Below are positions 50,074-60,082 of a stretch of 64,000 nucleotides of DNA, piece by piece. The notes beneath the pieces are model-generated. The model had not been told where the DNA came from. It saw nothing but the letters and a program-made list of their open reading frames with translations, and ran no database searches. The stretch's first letter is position 1; every line of letters begins with the position of its first letter. Source of the DNA: Sphingomonas sp. R647 (GTDB lineage: Bacteria; Pseudomonadota; Alphaproteobacteria; Sphingomonadales; Sphingomonadaceae); contig NZ_JAIQXT010000006.1 in NCBI RefSeq assembly GCF_020177055.1, forward strand, positions 186,001-250,000, written 5' to 3'. The translations under genes and the position numbers were made by a program.

Positions 50074-51888
50074 CTAGCGCGCCACCGCCTCAATGCTGAA
50101 CAGGCTCGCCGCGCTGTCGAGCAATGTGGCCGGCGCAAATGGCTTGGTCACCACCACCACCCTGTCGAACTGCGCGGGGAGATGCTCGCGGCCATAGCCG
50201 CTGACGAACAGGAACGGGATGTCGCGCGCGGCGAGCGCGGCGGCGATGTCGTCGACCATCTCGCCCTGCAGATTGCCGTCGAGCAGCGCCGCATCGATCT
50301 CCGCCCGCCGTGCCAGCTCCAGCGCATCCGACCGCGCCGACGCCTGCCCCGCCACGACCGCGCCCGCCCCGCCGAGCAGGTCGACCAGCTCCAGCATCAC
50401 CAGCGGCTCGTCCTCGACGATCAGGAAGCGCTTGCCCGCGAGCACGCTCTGCCCGCCCGCCGGAGCCAGCGCCGCACCGCGCGCAATCGCCCGCTGCGCC
50501 GGCCCGACACGCGGCTTGCCGGTGAACGGCAGGTCGAGCGTCCAGCGCAGCCCGTCGGGCGCATAGGTCGAGGTCGCAACCCCGCCCTCCGCCTTCAGGC
50601 TGCGCTCGATCAGCGCGGTACCAAAGCCGCGCCGCGTCGGCGCGACCACGGGCGGCCCACCGCTCTCGATCCATTCAAGCCGCAGCGTGCCATCGGCCAG
50701 CTGCCAGCGCATATCCGCGCGCCCGTCGGGCACCGACAGCGACCCATATTTATGCGCGTTGGTCACCAGCTCATGCAGCACCAACGCCAGATGCAGCGCG
50801 GGTTCGGGTGCCAGGTCCAGCTCCGGCCCCTCGATCCCCAACCGGTCGGGCGCGATCGCGCCGATCCGCAACTGCCCCTCGATCAATTCGCGCAGCCGCG
50901 CGCCTTCCCACGTCGCACTGCTCAACAGTGAATGCGCCTTCGCGAGCGCATGGATGCGGCCGATGAAGGTCGGCGCAAAGTCCGACGGCCCGGTCGAATG
51001 CCGCAGCGTCTGCGTCGCGATCGCCTGCACCGATGCCAGCGTGTTCTTGACCCGATGGTTGAGCTCGCCGATCAACAGCCGCTGCGTCTCTTCGCCCCGC
51101 TTGCGTGCGCTGACGTCGAGAATCTGGACATTGACCGACGCCAGCCGCCCCGTCGCGTCATGCAGCGCCGAGTAATAGCATTCGCAATCGAGCATCACGC
51201 CTTCGGTCGTGCGCATGCGCAGCGGCTGCATGTCGCGCACCCGCGCACCGCCGATCATGTCGGCGATCAGCGCCGCGGCGGCCGGAGCATGTTCGGGCGC
51301 GATCCACTCGAACTCGCTCGGGCGGAACCCGCACACTTCATGCGCGCGCCAGCCGAACAGCCGCTCCGCCCCGTTCGACCAGCCGAGGATGCGTTGGTCG
51401 CCATCCAGCTCGACGATCGCCAGCGGCGAATTGTCGCCATGCGCCTTCAACCGCCCCAGCGCATCGGACAGCGCGTCACGCTGCCGGGCAATCTCACGCC
51501 GCTGATGGTACAGCTCGACGAACACGCCGACCTTGTTGCGGACGATCTGCGGATCGACGGGCTTGAGCAGATAGTCGACCGCGCCTGCCTCATAGCCGCG
51601 AAACTTGCGCGTCTCGTCGGTGGCGACGGCGGTCAGGAACATGATCGGGATGCGCCGCGTCCGCTCGGTCCCGCGCATCAGTTCAGCCAGCTCGAACCCG
51701 TCCATACCCGGCATCTGCACATCGAGCAGAGCGACCGCGAACTCGCGCTTGAGCAGCAGTTCGAGCGCCTCGGCACCCGAGCGCGCCTTGACCAGCTCGA
51801 CCCCTTCGCCCGTCAGCAACGCATCGAGCGCCGCGAGGTTTTCGGGGATGTCGTCGACAGCAAGGACGGGAACGGGTTCAGGCGGCAT
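50074..51888 (-). CDS. HWE-family histidine kinase with N- and C-terminal receiver domains
   Basis: A 604-residue cytoplasmic signalling protein. Receiver 1 (residues 7-125) has phospho-Asp in VALLDVQMPGMDG; a PAS domain follows (about 150-270); then the HWE/HisKA_2 dimerisation helix with GELNHRVKNTLASVQAI, an ATPase domain (HELVTNAHKYGSL), and a C-terminal receiver with DAALLDGNLQGEM. It overlaps the CheR gene by 11 bases. This layout is common in Alphaproteobacteria and links to general stress or chemosensory responses. Confidence 0.93.
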   Translation of the reverse strand: MPPEPVPVLAVDDIPENLAALDALLTGEGVELVKARSGAEALELLLKREFAVALLDVQMPGMDGFELAELMRGTERTRRIPIMFLTAVATDETRKFRGYEAGAVDYLLKPVDPQIVRNKVGVFVELYHQRREIARQRDALSDALGRLKAHGDNSPLAIVELDGDQRILGWSNGAERLFGWRAHEVCGFRPSEFEWIAPEHAPAAAALIADMIGGARVRDMQPLRMRTTEGVMLDCECYYSALHDATGRLASVNVQILDVSARKRGEETQRLLIGELNHRVKNTLASVQAIATQTLRHSTGPSDFAPTFIGRIHALAKAHSLLSSATWEGARLRELIEGQLRIGAIAPDRLGIEGPELDLAPEPALHLALVLHELVTNAHKYGSLSVPDGRADMRWQLADGTLRLEWIESGGPPVVAPTRRGFGTALIERSLKAEGGVATSTYAPDGLRWTLDLPFTGKPRVGPAQRAIARGAALAPAGGQSVLAGKRFLIVEDEPLVMLELVDLLGGAGAVVAGQASARSDALELARRAEIDAALLDGNLQGEMVDDIAAALAARDIPFLFVSGYGREHLPAQFDRVVVVTKPFAPATLLDSAASLFSIEAVAR

Positions 51889-52738
51889 CGCGCACCCCGT
51901 CTAGCACCATCGCGTTGCGGCGGAAAATCTTCTCGGGCAGGTCGAAATCGTCGAACCCGTCGGAATGGGACGAAAAGCGCAGCGTCTCCTTCGACCCCAG
52001 CCCCAGAAACCCGCCCCGCACAAGCGAGTCACCGAACAGGCCGAGTGCGCGATCCTGCAACACGCGATCGAAGTAGATCAGGACGTTGCGGCTCGACACC
52101 AGTTGCGCCTCGGTGAACACGGAATCGCTGGCGAGGTTATGCTCGGCAAACACCGCGCGGCGGCGCAGGCTCTTGTCGAACACCGCCGCGCCATAGGCCG
52201 CGGTATAATAGTCCGATAGCGACGACTTGCCGCCCGCCAGCCGGTGGTTCTCGGTAAATTGCTGGATCCGGTCGAGCGCGAAGATCCCGGCCTCCGCCTT
52301 TTGCAGCGCCGCCGGGCTGATATCGGTGCAGTAGAAAATCGTACGATCCTCCAGCCCCTCCTCGCGGAACAGGATCGCCAGCGAGTAGAATTCCTCGCCA
52401 TTGGCGCACCCCGCAATCCACACCTTTAGCGACGGATAGGTGCGCAGATGCGGGATCACCCGCTCGCGCAGCGCGCGGAAGTATCCGGGATCGCGAAACA
52501 TCTCGCTGACCTGGATCGTCAGGAACGCCATCAGCTCGTCGAACACCGCCGGCTCGCGCAACAGCCGGTGCTGCAGCTGCGACAGGCTCTCGCATTCGAA
52601 CCGCTGCTGCGCGCGCTCCATCCGCCGGTGCAGCGACGCGCGCGAATAGCCGCGAAAGTCGTAATGATGGTGCCGGTTGATCGCCTCCAGCAACAGATCG
52701 AGTTCGATCTCCTCGTGCGGGGCGAACACCTCCTTCAT
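51878..52738 (-). CDS. CheR-type protein-glutamate methyltransferase
   Basis: A 286-residue S-adenosylmethionine-dependent methyltransferase with N-terminal CheR_N helices (YDFRGYSRASLHRRMERA) and the catalytic part with VWIAGCANGEEFYSLAI as SAM motif and STRNVLIYFDR-like SSRNVLIYFDR near the end. No CheB, receptor or CheA is adjacent; such CheR proteins travel with hybrid kinases and may act in a non-chemotaxis pathway. Starts at ATG 52738, overlapping the hybrid kinase stop. Confidence 0.92.
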   Translation of the reverse strand: MKEVFAPHEEIELDLLLEAINRHHHYDFRGYSRASLHRRMERAQQRFECESLSQLQHRLLREPAVFDELMAFLTIQVSEMFRDPGYFRALRERVIPHLRTYPSLKVWIAGCANGEEFYSLAILFREEGLEDRTIFYCTDISPAALQKAEAGIFALDRIQQFTENHRLAGGKSSLSDYYTAAYGAAVFDKSLRRRAVFAEHNLASDSVFTEAQLVSSRNVLIYFDRVLQDRALGLFGDSLVRGGFLGLGSKETLRFSSHSDGFDDFDLPEKIFRRNAMVLDGVRDAA

Positions 52739-55700
52739 CGTGGCATCCACACGCGCACCAGACTGAGCAGTTTGTCGACATCGAGCGGCTTGGCGAGATA
52801 GTCGTTTGCGCCCGCGTCGAGGCACTCCTGCTGATCGCGCGCCATCGCCTTCGCCGTCAGCATGATCACCGGCAGGTCGCGGCCCCAGCTCGCCTTGCGC
52901 AGCTCGCGCGTCGCGGTCAGGCCGTCCATTTCCGGCATCATCACGTCCATCAGCACCAGGTCGATCGCCTGCTCGCCACCCGCCGCAGTCTCCAGCGCCG
53001 TCAGCGCCTCGCGCCCGTTGCGCGCGATGCGGACATCGACGCCATGCGGCTCGAAGATGCTGGTGACGGCATAGACGTTGCGAATATCGTCTTCGACCAG
53101 CAGCACCCGCCGCCCTTCCAGCGCGGCATCGCGGGTCAGCGACTTGGCGATCAGCGCCTGTTGCGGCTCGGGTAGGTCCGACACGACCTGATGCAGGAAC
53201 AGCGTCACCTCATCGAGCAGCCGCTCGGGCGACTTGGCGCCCTTGACGATGATCGACTTGGAATATTTGCGCAGCCGCAATTCCTCGTCCGCGCTCAGAT
53301 CGCGACCCGTATAAACAATCACCGGCGGGAAGCCGAGGCTCTCGTCCCCGCTCAGCCGTTCGAGCAGGTCGAGGCCAGAGGCATCGGGCAGGTTGAGGTC
53401 GAGCACCATGCAGTCGAACGTCTGGCTGCCCAGCAGCGCGATGCACTGCGCCGCGCTATGCGCTTCGAGCGTTTCGACCTCACGGCTGGCGAGCAGCAAT
53501 TTGACGCTCTCCGCCTGCTGCGCGTCGTCCTCGACCACCAGCACGCGGCGCATCCGCTGCGCCATCCGCGCTTCCAGCCCTTCGAGCATGTCGACCAGCT
53601 GTTCGCGCTTCACCGGCTTGAACAGATAGCCGATCGCCCCGCTCGACAGTGCCGCCCGGCTGTCGTCATCGACCGACACGACATGCACCGGAATGTGCCG
53701 CGTGCGCACGTCTCGCTTGATCCGGTCGAGCACCGACAGGCCGGTGTGATCGGGCAGGTTCATGTCGAGGATCACCGCGTGCGGGATATATTGCCGCGCC
53801 ATCAGCGCGCCTTCATCGGCAGTCCCGGCGATCAGGCACTGAAAGCCTTGCTCATGCGCGATGTCGCACAGGATGCGCGCGAACACCGGGTCGTCCTCGA
53901 CGATCAGGATGACGCGCGCGTCCCCCGACAGCCGCTCGCGGTCATCCTCGGTCGCGACGACGCCGCGCTTCTTGCCGGGCTTGGGATTGGACGGGCGCGC
54001 ACGCGCCGGGGCGGGCGTCGGCGCGGGGCCGACCGCGACCGGCTCATAGGTTTCGGGCAGGATCAGCGTAAATGCGCTGCCCTGCCCCGGTGCGCTGGCG
54101 ACGCTCACCTCGCCACCGAGCAGATGGGCGAGTTCGCGCGAGATCGACAGGCCAAGGCCGGTGCCGCCATATTTGCGGCTGATCGTCCCGTCGGCCTGAC
54201 GGAACGCCTCGAAGATGACGTGCTGCTGTTCAGCGGGGATGCCGACGCCGGTGTCGCGCACGGTGAACGCGATCCGCCCGTCGTCGCGCGCCGCCGTCTC
54301 GAGCGTCACCGTGCCGCGCTCGGTAAACTTGATCGCGTTGGACACGAAATTCTTGAGCACCTGTTCGAGGCGCTGCGGATCGGTCTCGATCTCGGTCGGC
54401 GCGCCGGGCGTGACCGAGACGTCGAGCGACAGGCCCTTGGCCCCGGCGGCGGGCTGGAACAGCGTCCGCAACTTGTCGAGCGTCGGGGCGATGCGGAAGC
54501 GGCGCGGTTGCAGCTCGAGCTTGCCCGCCTCGATCTTCGAGATATCGAGGATATCGTTGATCAGGCTCAACAGGTCGTTGCCCGACGTCTCGATCGTCTC
54601 GGCATGCTTGACCTGCGCCGACGACAGATTGCCGTCGCGATTCTCGGCCAGCAGCCGCGCCATGATTAGCAGCGAATTGAGCGGCGTGCGCAATTCGTGG
54701 CTCATATTGGCGAGGAATTCCGACTTGTAGCGGCTCGCCTGTTCCAGATCGCTCGCCTGCGCCTCCAGCGAGGCCTGCGAACGCGTCAGGTCGTCGCGCT
54801 GGATTTCCAGCTGGCGCGCCTGTTCCTCCAGCTGGGCGTTGGTCTGCTCCAGCTCGCTCTGCTGCACCTCCAGCCGTTCGGCCGCTTCCTGAAGCTGGCG
54901 GCTCTGCTGCTCCAGCTCCTCGTTATTGGCGCGCAGCTCCTCGCTCTGGACCTGCAATTCCTCGGCCTGTTGCTGCGTCTCTTCGAGCAGTTCGCGCAGC
55001 TGGGTGCGGTATTTGGCCGACCGGATCGCGACGCCCAACTGTTCGGCGACCCGCTCGAACAGCGCCAGCGCGTCCTGCGGCACCTCGCGGAAACCCAGCT
55101 CGATCACCGCATTCGCCGCGCCATCGACGCTCGTCGTGGCGATCAGCAGGTTGGCGGGCTTGGCGCTGCCCAGACCCGAACCGAAATAGAGATAGCCGTC
55201 GGGGACATCGGTGATCACGAAATTGCGCCGGTCCGCCGCCGCGTCGGCCAGCAATCCGTCGCCGGGGCCGATGCGCTCGGGCACGCGCGCATCGGCGGGC
55301 ACGCCTTGCGTCGCATAGCGCTTATACCCGTCGCCATTGCGGATAAACACCGCACCCGCGCGCGCACCGAGATAGTCGACGAGGAATTTGAGCGCGTTGG
55401 TTCCCAGCTGCTCGAGCGGCTGCTCGCCGCCGACCGCCTTGGACAGACCGACCTGTCCGCCCTGCAACCACTCCTCGCGCTGAACGGCGAGGCGGTTGCG
55501 CACGAACAGGAAGCCGGTGATCGCAAGGATCCAGGTGACGGTCATGCCGAGCGAGCGGTTGAACACCGCGATCGACGGATCGACCCCGACCGGCGCTAGC
55601 GTAAAACCCAGGATCGTGAGCAAGGTCGCGATCGCCGCCATGATCGGCGGCACCACCGGGCGCGGCGCCAGATAGGCAAGCACCGCGGGCAGCATATAGC

Positions 55701-55815
55701 CGACCCACACCGAACTCCCCAGCGGGTAGTTCAGGTCGGCAATGAACGGTATCGCCAGAAGCACGGCGAGGGCACCATATAGCCACGCCGTTCGATTGGG
55801 CTTTTGCCCATGCAT
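52735..55815 (-). CDS. Membrane hybrid histidine kinase with GAF, coiled coil and three receivers
   Basis: About 1026 residues. Four or so N-terminal membrane helices (to residue 115), a GAF-like domain (about 125-280), a long Gln/Glu/Leu coiled coil (280-370), HisKA with ANMSHELRTPLNSL, HATPase_c with NFVSNAIKFTERG, and three receivers with LDMNLPDHTG, LDLNLPDASG and LMDVMMPEMDG. ATG 55815 is preferred to an in-frame TTG 12 bases upstream. With CheR and the HWE kinase it forms a coupled signalling module. Confidence 0.93.
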   Translation of the reverse strand: MHGQKPNRTAWLYGALAVLLAIPFIADLNYPLGSSVWVGYMLPAVLAYLAPRPVVPPIMAAIATLLTILGFTLAPVGVDPSIAVFNRSLGMTVTWILAITGFLFVRNRLAVQREEWLQGGQVGLSKAVGGEQPLEQLGTNALKFLVDYLGARAGAVFIRNGDGYKRYATQGVPADARVPERIGPGDGLLADAAADRRNFVITDVPDGYLYFGSGLGSAKPANLLIATTSVDGAANAVIELGFREVPQDALALFERVAEQLGVAIRSAKYRTQLRELLEETQQQAEELQVQSEELRANNEELEQQSRQLQEAAERLEVQQSELEQTNAQLEEQARQLEIQRDDLTRSQASLEAQASDLEQASRYKSEFLANMSHELRTPLNSLLIMARLLAENRDGNLSSAQVKHAETIETSGNDLLSLINDILDISKIEAGKLELQPRRFRIAPTLDKLRTLFQPAAGAKGLSLDVSVTPGAPTEIETDPQRLEQVLKNFVSNAIKFTERGTVTLETAARDDGRIAFTVRDTGVGIPAEQQHVIFEAFRQADGTISRKYGGTGLGLSISRELAHLLGGEVSVASAPGQGSAFTLILPETYEPVAVGPAPTPAPARARPSNPKPGKKRGVVATEDDRERLSGDARVILIVEDDPVFARILCDIAHEQGFQCLIAGTADEGALMARQYIPHAVILDMNLPDHTGLSVLDRIKRDVRTRHIPVHVVSVDDDSRAALSSGAIGYLFKPVKREQLVDMLEGLEARMAQRMRRVLVVEDDAQQAESVKLLLASREVETLEAHSAAQCIALLGSQTFDCMVLDLNLPDASGLDLLERLSGDESLGFPPVIVYTGRDLSADEELRLRKYSKSIIVKGAKSPERLLDEVTLFLHQVVSDLPEPQQALIAKSLTRDAALEGRRVLLVEDDIRNVYAVTSIFEPHGVDVRIARNGREALTALETAAGGEQAIDLVLMDVMMPEMDGLTATRELRKASWGRDLPVIMLTAKAMARDQQECLDAGANDYLAKPLDVDKLLSLVRVWMPR

Positions 55816-55964
55816 GCTAACGCTCAAAACGCTGTTCCCACCCTACGCCCCTAGGCAACCCTGCCAAACGCGCGATTACGATGCGAGTTCCGGGCGCGAC
55901 AACATTCAAGTCACCATTGAGCCAGGCAAACAAGCGGGCGGATGTAAAACCCGTCTTCGCCTCG

Positions 55965-57065
55965 CTACGCTGTCACCGCGTCGGGCTCCGCCCAGATGCG
56001 CATCGCGATCAGGGTGTGCGCACCATGGACTCGCATGACCGTGCCTGATGGCACCGTTCCGACCGCAAAGGGGTAGAACAGGCACGCCCAGGACGAACTG
56101 GGTCCGCGCGCGGGCGCATTCTCGTACGTCACGCCTTCGACCAGGTCGATATGGATCCACTGGATGACGCCATTGGCGTTGCCGTCGCGGACGGTCAGCT
56201 CCGCACTGGTCCGGCCCGGACCATATGGCCCACCGGACGCAAAGTCCCAGCTGAACAGGTCGACCGGCTCGCTGCGCAGGACGAGCGACGGGTCGTTCGA
56301 CGACGCTTCCAGCGGGTAGCGCGCGAGCGTGGCGTAGGGCGACAGGTCGAACCCCTCGACACTGTCGAGCTCGCGCGCCTTGGCATGCGGCCAGTAGGCG
56401 AGCGCCGCCCGCACCTGCGCACGCTCAGGCACCACGCGCCCGCCGGGCTTCAGGAAGCGCGGCACCGCATCGGCGAGCGCGGGCAGTACGCCTTCGCACA
56501 GCATGTCATGGGCGATGATCTCCTGCACGATCACATCGACGCGCTCGCCCAGATCGCGCTCCAGCTCGACCTCGGTCGAATAGCGCGGCACGATCGTGAT
56601 GCGGTCGGCAAAGCCGTTATGCGCGACGGTGCGCGCCGCCGCATCGGCAACAGCCGGATTGACCTCGCACGCGGTCACCTGCACCGCCCCCGCGCGCGCC
56701 GCGATCATCGACAGCAGGCCGCTGCCCGCGCCGATATCGAGCACCCGGTCGCCCGGCCGAACCACCTGTTCAAGTGCGGCCCGATAGGCCGCATTGCGCT
56801 CCAGATCGCGCAGGATATTGTGATGCCAGCTCGGCACGCCGGCGGCCATTGCGCGCGCGGTCACCGCGCGCACCTGCGCATCGTCGGGCGCCAGATTGCG
56901 CGCCATCGTCGCAATCTCCAGCGCGCGCATTCGGAGGCCATGTTCCTGCGCCGCAGCAGCCAGGCCAGCCAGCGTTCGCGCATTGTCCTTCGCCGCCGCG
57001 ACCAGTGCATCGAGCGCAGCCGCAAAGCGCGCCTTGTTCGGCGATTCACGTTCCGGCAAATTCAT
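55965..57065 (-). CDS. PRMT-like class I methyltransferase with N-terminal helical (TPR-like) region
   Basis: A 366-residue protein. The first 95 residues are helical (DALVAAAKDNARTLAGLAAAA) and TPR-like. The SAM site is VLDIGAGSGLLSMIAARAG, followed by VTACEVNP and QEIIAHDMLCEG, which corresponds to the PRMT double-Glu loop. The C-terminal beta-barrel is PRMT-like too (WIHIDLVEGVTYEN). Bacterial PRMT7-like proteins are uncommon. No signal peptide, so cytoplasmic. It starts 3 bases after the small exported-protein gene upstream. Confidence 0.82.
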   Translation of the reverse strand: MNLPERESPNKARFAAALDALVAAAKDNARTLAGLAAAAQEHGLRMRALEIATMARNLAPDDAQVRAVTARAMAAGVPSWHHNILRDLERNAAYRAALEQVVRPGDRVLDIGAGSGLLSMIAARAGAVQVTACEVNPAVADAAARTVAHNGFADRITIVPRYSTEVELERDLGERVDVIVQEIIAHDMLCEGVLPALADAVPRFLKPGGRVVPERAQVRAALAYWPHAKARELDSVEGFDLSPYATLARYPLEASSNDPSLVLRSEPVDLFSWDFASGGPYGPGRTSAELTVRDGNANGVIQWIHIDLVEGVTYENAPARGPSSSWACLFYPFAVGTVPSGTVMRVHGAHTLIAMRIWAEPDAVTA

Positions 57066-57068
57066 GAG

Positions 57069-57602
57069 TCAGCGGCGCTCCAGCGTCCGGATCGCCCCGG
57101 CGAGGCGCCCTCCAAGCCGCACCATAGCGCTATCCTCACGCCCGTCGATCCGCAATTCGAGCCGCGCATCAAGGCCGAAATTGCGCTCACGCCGATAATC
57201 CGCTGTTCCTTCCAGCGACATGCGCTCGATCGGGGCCGCGTCGAGGCGCGATTTGCGGGGCGGTGGCGACACGACGTTCCAGACCGCAGGCGGCACCGGG
57301 ATACTGGGCAGCGCATGGGCCTGGCTCAGGGTCGCGCGGTCGTTCGGGACAAGCGTTGAGATCATGCGCGAGTCCGATCCGGGCAACGCCGGCAAGCTGC
57401 GCCGCGGCACCGGTGCTTCGCCGCCATGCACCGCCGCCTCGGCCATCAGCATCGCGCGCGCATCGACCGCAATCGTCGCGGCGGCGGCCGGAGCGGTGGA
57501 GGTCGGCGCGGGCGATCCGTTCTGCGCCCCGTCACGCGCAGCCGCCGGCACCGCCACCAGTGCGGGGCCAAGCGCCACGACGATCCAGTTTCCCCTCACC
57601 AC
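57069..57602 (-). CDS. Small exported protein of unknown function
   Basis: A 177-residue protein with a GTG start (57602) and hydrophobic leader (WIVVALGPALVAVPAAA). The mature part is Ala/Pro-rich and then Arg-rich (RRERNFGLDARLELRIDGRED), ending in a beta-like stretch. No known family recognised. It sits between the caspase-like gene (57 bases upstream) and the methyltransferase gene. Confidence 0.65.
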   Translation of the reverse strand: MVRGNWIVVALGPALVAVPAAARDGAQNGSPAPTSTAPAAAATIAVDARAMLMAEAAVHGGEAPVPRRSLPALPGSDSRMISTLVPNDRATLSQAHALPSIPVPPAVWNVVSPPPRKSRLDAAPIERMSLEGTADYRRERNFGLDARLELRIDGREDSAMVRLGGRLAGAIRTLERR

Positions 57603-57659
57603 TGCATACCCCCGTTTCAGTGATGGGTTGAACCTGCCCTATTCAGCGGGCGTGCGCAA

Positions 57660-60071
57660 TCACTGCCCGCCGGTGCGTTCGGTCTGCCAGCTGAAGCGCA
57701 GTGCGGACACCGCAGTCGGCTTCTTGGCCGGGCCGCTGCGCGTGGTCGATCCGACCAACGCAGCGTCGATCAACTCCTCGATCCCCGTCCCCGCACCGCC
57801 ATTGTTGCGCATCCGCGTTCCGGCCAGCGTCGGTCCGGCGGCGCTGGCACATGCCGCGCCATCCTCCGGACCCGGCACCACCGGGCATTGCGCCAGCCGG
57901 GCGTAGCTGAGCGGCACGCCATCGGTAACATCGCTGACCAGCAGCACCAGATCGTCGCGCAGGTCGCCGCCGGGGCTGGCATCGGTCAGGCTGTATTGCA
58001 GGACGCCGCTTTCCCCCGCTCGCAACCGGGTCGGGTTGTCGGCCTTGATCTTGTACCGCCCGTCCTGCCCGTCGAACAACAGGACGCCGCCATCGGGCGA
58101 GAAGATCAGCGGATTGACGTAGAGGTCGGTCTTGCCGGTGTTGGTCACCTTGACGAACAGCCAGTCACAGCGCTGGAAGCGAAAGCCGCCCGCCTCGCTG
58201 CCATCGCCGCCGACACGTCGTGCGTCCTTGTCGACCGCGTAGAAATCCGCGCTCGTGTCCGGACAGGGCGCACCCGCCGCGAGCGCCTTGGGCCGCCCGA
58301 CATAGAATTCGACCGAGACATTCTTCGCCGGATCCTCGCCCGACTCCCCCGTCGCCAGTGCGGGGCTGGCCAGCACGCGCTGAAGCCGGCTGAACCGCGT
58401 CGCCTTCACCAGCGCGCCGCCGATCGCGAAGCGCACGCGGATCGTCGGATTGCTGCCATCCTGCGCCAGCGCGGCGGCGAGGTCGATCGACCCGAAATCG
58501 GCGGTCACCTGTCCTGGAGGCTGGGTCAAAGCGAGCTTGTCGCCATTGAACGCCAGCATCAAATCCGCTGCCTCGCCGGGCTGGACGAAGCTCGCGCCGA
58601 TATCGGCGGGCTTGATCTCCTTGAGCGCCGCCAGCGCCGCCGCCTGCGCCTTGCTCGGGCTGGCGGGGGCGGTGGGCAGCGCGATGCGATAGTCGAGCTG
58701 AACCGGCTGCTGCTCGATCGTCGCGACCAGGCGCACCTCGCGCGACAGTGGCTTGCCGTCGATGTCGCGAACATCGTTCCACGCCTCAGCCGCAATGTCG
58801 CCGAACGCGGTGGGGACCAGGATCGCCTTGTACGCGTCAGCCTGGTCGACCCGTCCATACAGGATCGTCTTGTCCCCGGCAGGTGAGGTGAGCGCGAGGC
58901 CGATGATCGTCCCCTCGACCACGCCCTGCAATTGCCCCGCGCTCATTTCGAGCTGTTCGAGCTTCACCGGGTCGGTCGACTTGGTCTCGGCGGTGAACAC
59001 GCGCGCGGGCTTGTACACCGCCCAGCTGCCACCGCCTGCCGCCGCGACTGCGGTCTTCATCAGGCCGCCCATCACCGGCCGGTCGAGATCGCCGTCGAAC
59101 TCGGGGCGCGGCGACTTGTGTCCGTCGATGCCCGCAGTGATGCGGTTGGCCAGATCGCGATAGGAATAGACGCGCGGATTGTTCCAATTGGCCATCGCAT
59201 AGACGGTGAGCAGGCCATGCGCCGCCTGTTCCAGCGGGTCGGCGTAGCGCGGCGCCTGATATTGCTTGGCCTGTTGCGCCGATGGCACCGCGAGCAGCCC
59301 GACATAGGCGCCCCAGCCGGCCTTGCCCTTGGACGTCTCGACCGCCAGGTCGCGCACGAAATTGCCGTCGCTGACGGTCGCGAACTTGCGGCTGACTTTC
59401 AGGCCCAATTTGGTCGAGGTCGGCGCGCCATTGTCCTTGCCCGCCGCGTCGCGGTTCGAATCGCCCGAATGGCAGAAATCGGCGATATAAGTGACGTTGC
59501 CGCCCTTGGCCCGGATCGCGTCGATTACCGCGCCGATCTCGTCATCGGTCACCGCATTCTCGATCTTCTCCGATCCGTTGGCGGGGCCGGTGTCATAAGG
59601 CAGGAACACCTCGTCGAGCCCGTCCGGCTCAGACCCGGCCACCGCCTCATTCTGCTGCATCCCATGCCCGGAAAAGGCCAGCAGAAGCTCGTCCCCCGGC
59701 TTGGTCGTATCCACGATCCGCTTCATCGCGGCGAGGATATTGGCGCGCGTACCGACCGCGTCGGGCTTGACCTTGGTCTGGCGCATCCGCGGATTGCCGC
59801 GCGCCGCGAGCAATTCGGGCGTCGGCGGATCGAGCAGCAGCGTCACGTCCTCCGCCTTCGCGCCTTCGCGGATCAGCGTTTCGGCGATCAGCACCGAATC
59901 GTTGAACGCCCCGATCATCGGCGATGCGATTCCGTCCTTGTAATTGACCACGCCGATGACGAGCGCACGGATGCGGCCCTTCGCCTCGGGCGCAGGCGCG
60001 GGCGCGGACGGCATTGATGCGGCGATGAGCCCCAGGGCTCCCAGCGCGAGCATGATCTGCCTCAACATCAT
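57660..60071 (-). CDS. Exported caspase-like (peptidase C14) protein with C-terminal beta domains
   Basis: An 803-residue protein with a signal peptide from ATG 60071 (or 60068), behind AGGGGAC. The caspase domain starts RIRALVIGVVNYKDG; the catalytic dyad is visible as His136 in AFSGHGMQ and Cys200 in DFCHSGDS. After about residue 380 there are beta-rich regions resembling DUF4384-like domains (MSAGQLQGVVEGTIIGLAL; GRYKIKADNPTRLRAGESG). The dyad is intact, so activity is expected; caspase-fold proteases of this type usually prefer basic or acidic P1 residues. Export separates it from intracellular metacaspases. Confidence 0.88.
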   Translation of the reverse strand: MMLRQIMLALGALGLIAASMPSAPAPAPEAKGRIRALVIGVVNYKDGIASPMIGAFNDSVLIAETLIREGAKAEDVTLLLDPPTPELLAARGNPRMRQTKVKPDAVGTRANILAAMKRIVDTTKPGDELLLAFSGHGMQQNEAVAGSEPDGLDEVFLPYDTGPANGSEKIENAVTDDEIGAVIDAIRAKGGNVTYIADFCHSGDSNRDAAGKDNGAPTSTKLGLKVSRKFATVSDGNFVRDLAVETSKGKAGWGAYVGLLAVPSAQQAKQYQAPRYADPLEQAAHGLLTVYAMANWNNPRVYSYRDLANRITAGIDGHKSPRPEFDGDLDRPVMGGLMKTAVAAAGGGSWAVYKPARVFTAETKSTDPVKLEQLEMSAGQLQGVVEGTIIGLALTSPAGDKTILYGRVDQADAYKAILVPTAFGDIAAEAWNDVRDIDGKPLSREVRLVATIEQQPVQLDYRIALPTAPASPSKAQAAALAALKEIKPADIGASFVQPGEAADLMLAFNGDKLALTQPPGQVTADFGSIDLAAALAQDGSNPTIRVRFAIGGALVKATRFSRLQRVLASPALATGESGEDPAKNVSVEFYVGRPKALAAGAPCPDTSADFYAVDKDARRVGGDGSEAGGFRFQRCDWLFVKVTNTGKTDLYVNPLIFSPDGGVLLFDGQDGRYKIKADNPTRLRAGESGVLQYSLTDASPGGDLRDDLVLLVSDVTDGVPLSYARLAQCPVVPGPEDGAACASAAGPTLAGTRMRNNGGAGTGIEELIDAALVGSTTRSGPAKKPTAVSALRFSWQTERTGGQ

Positions 60072-60082
60072 CCGTCCCCTGT

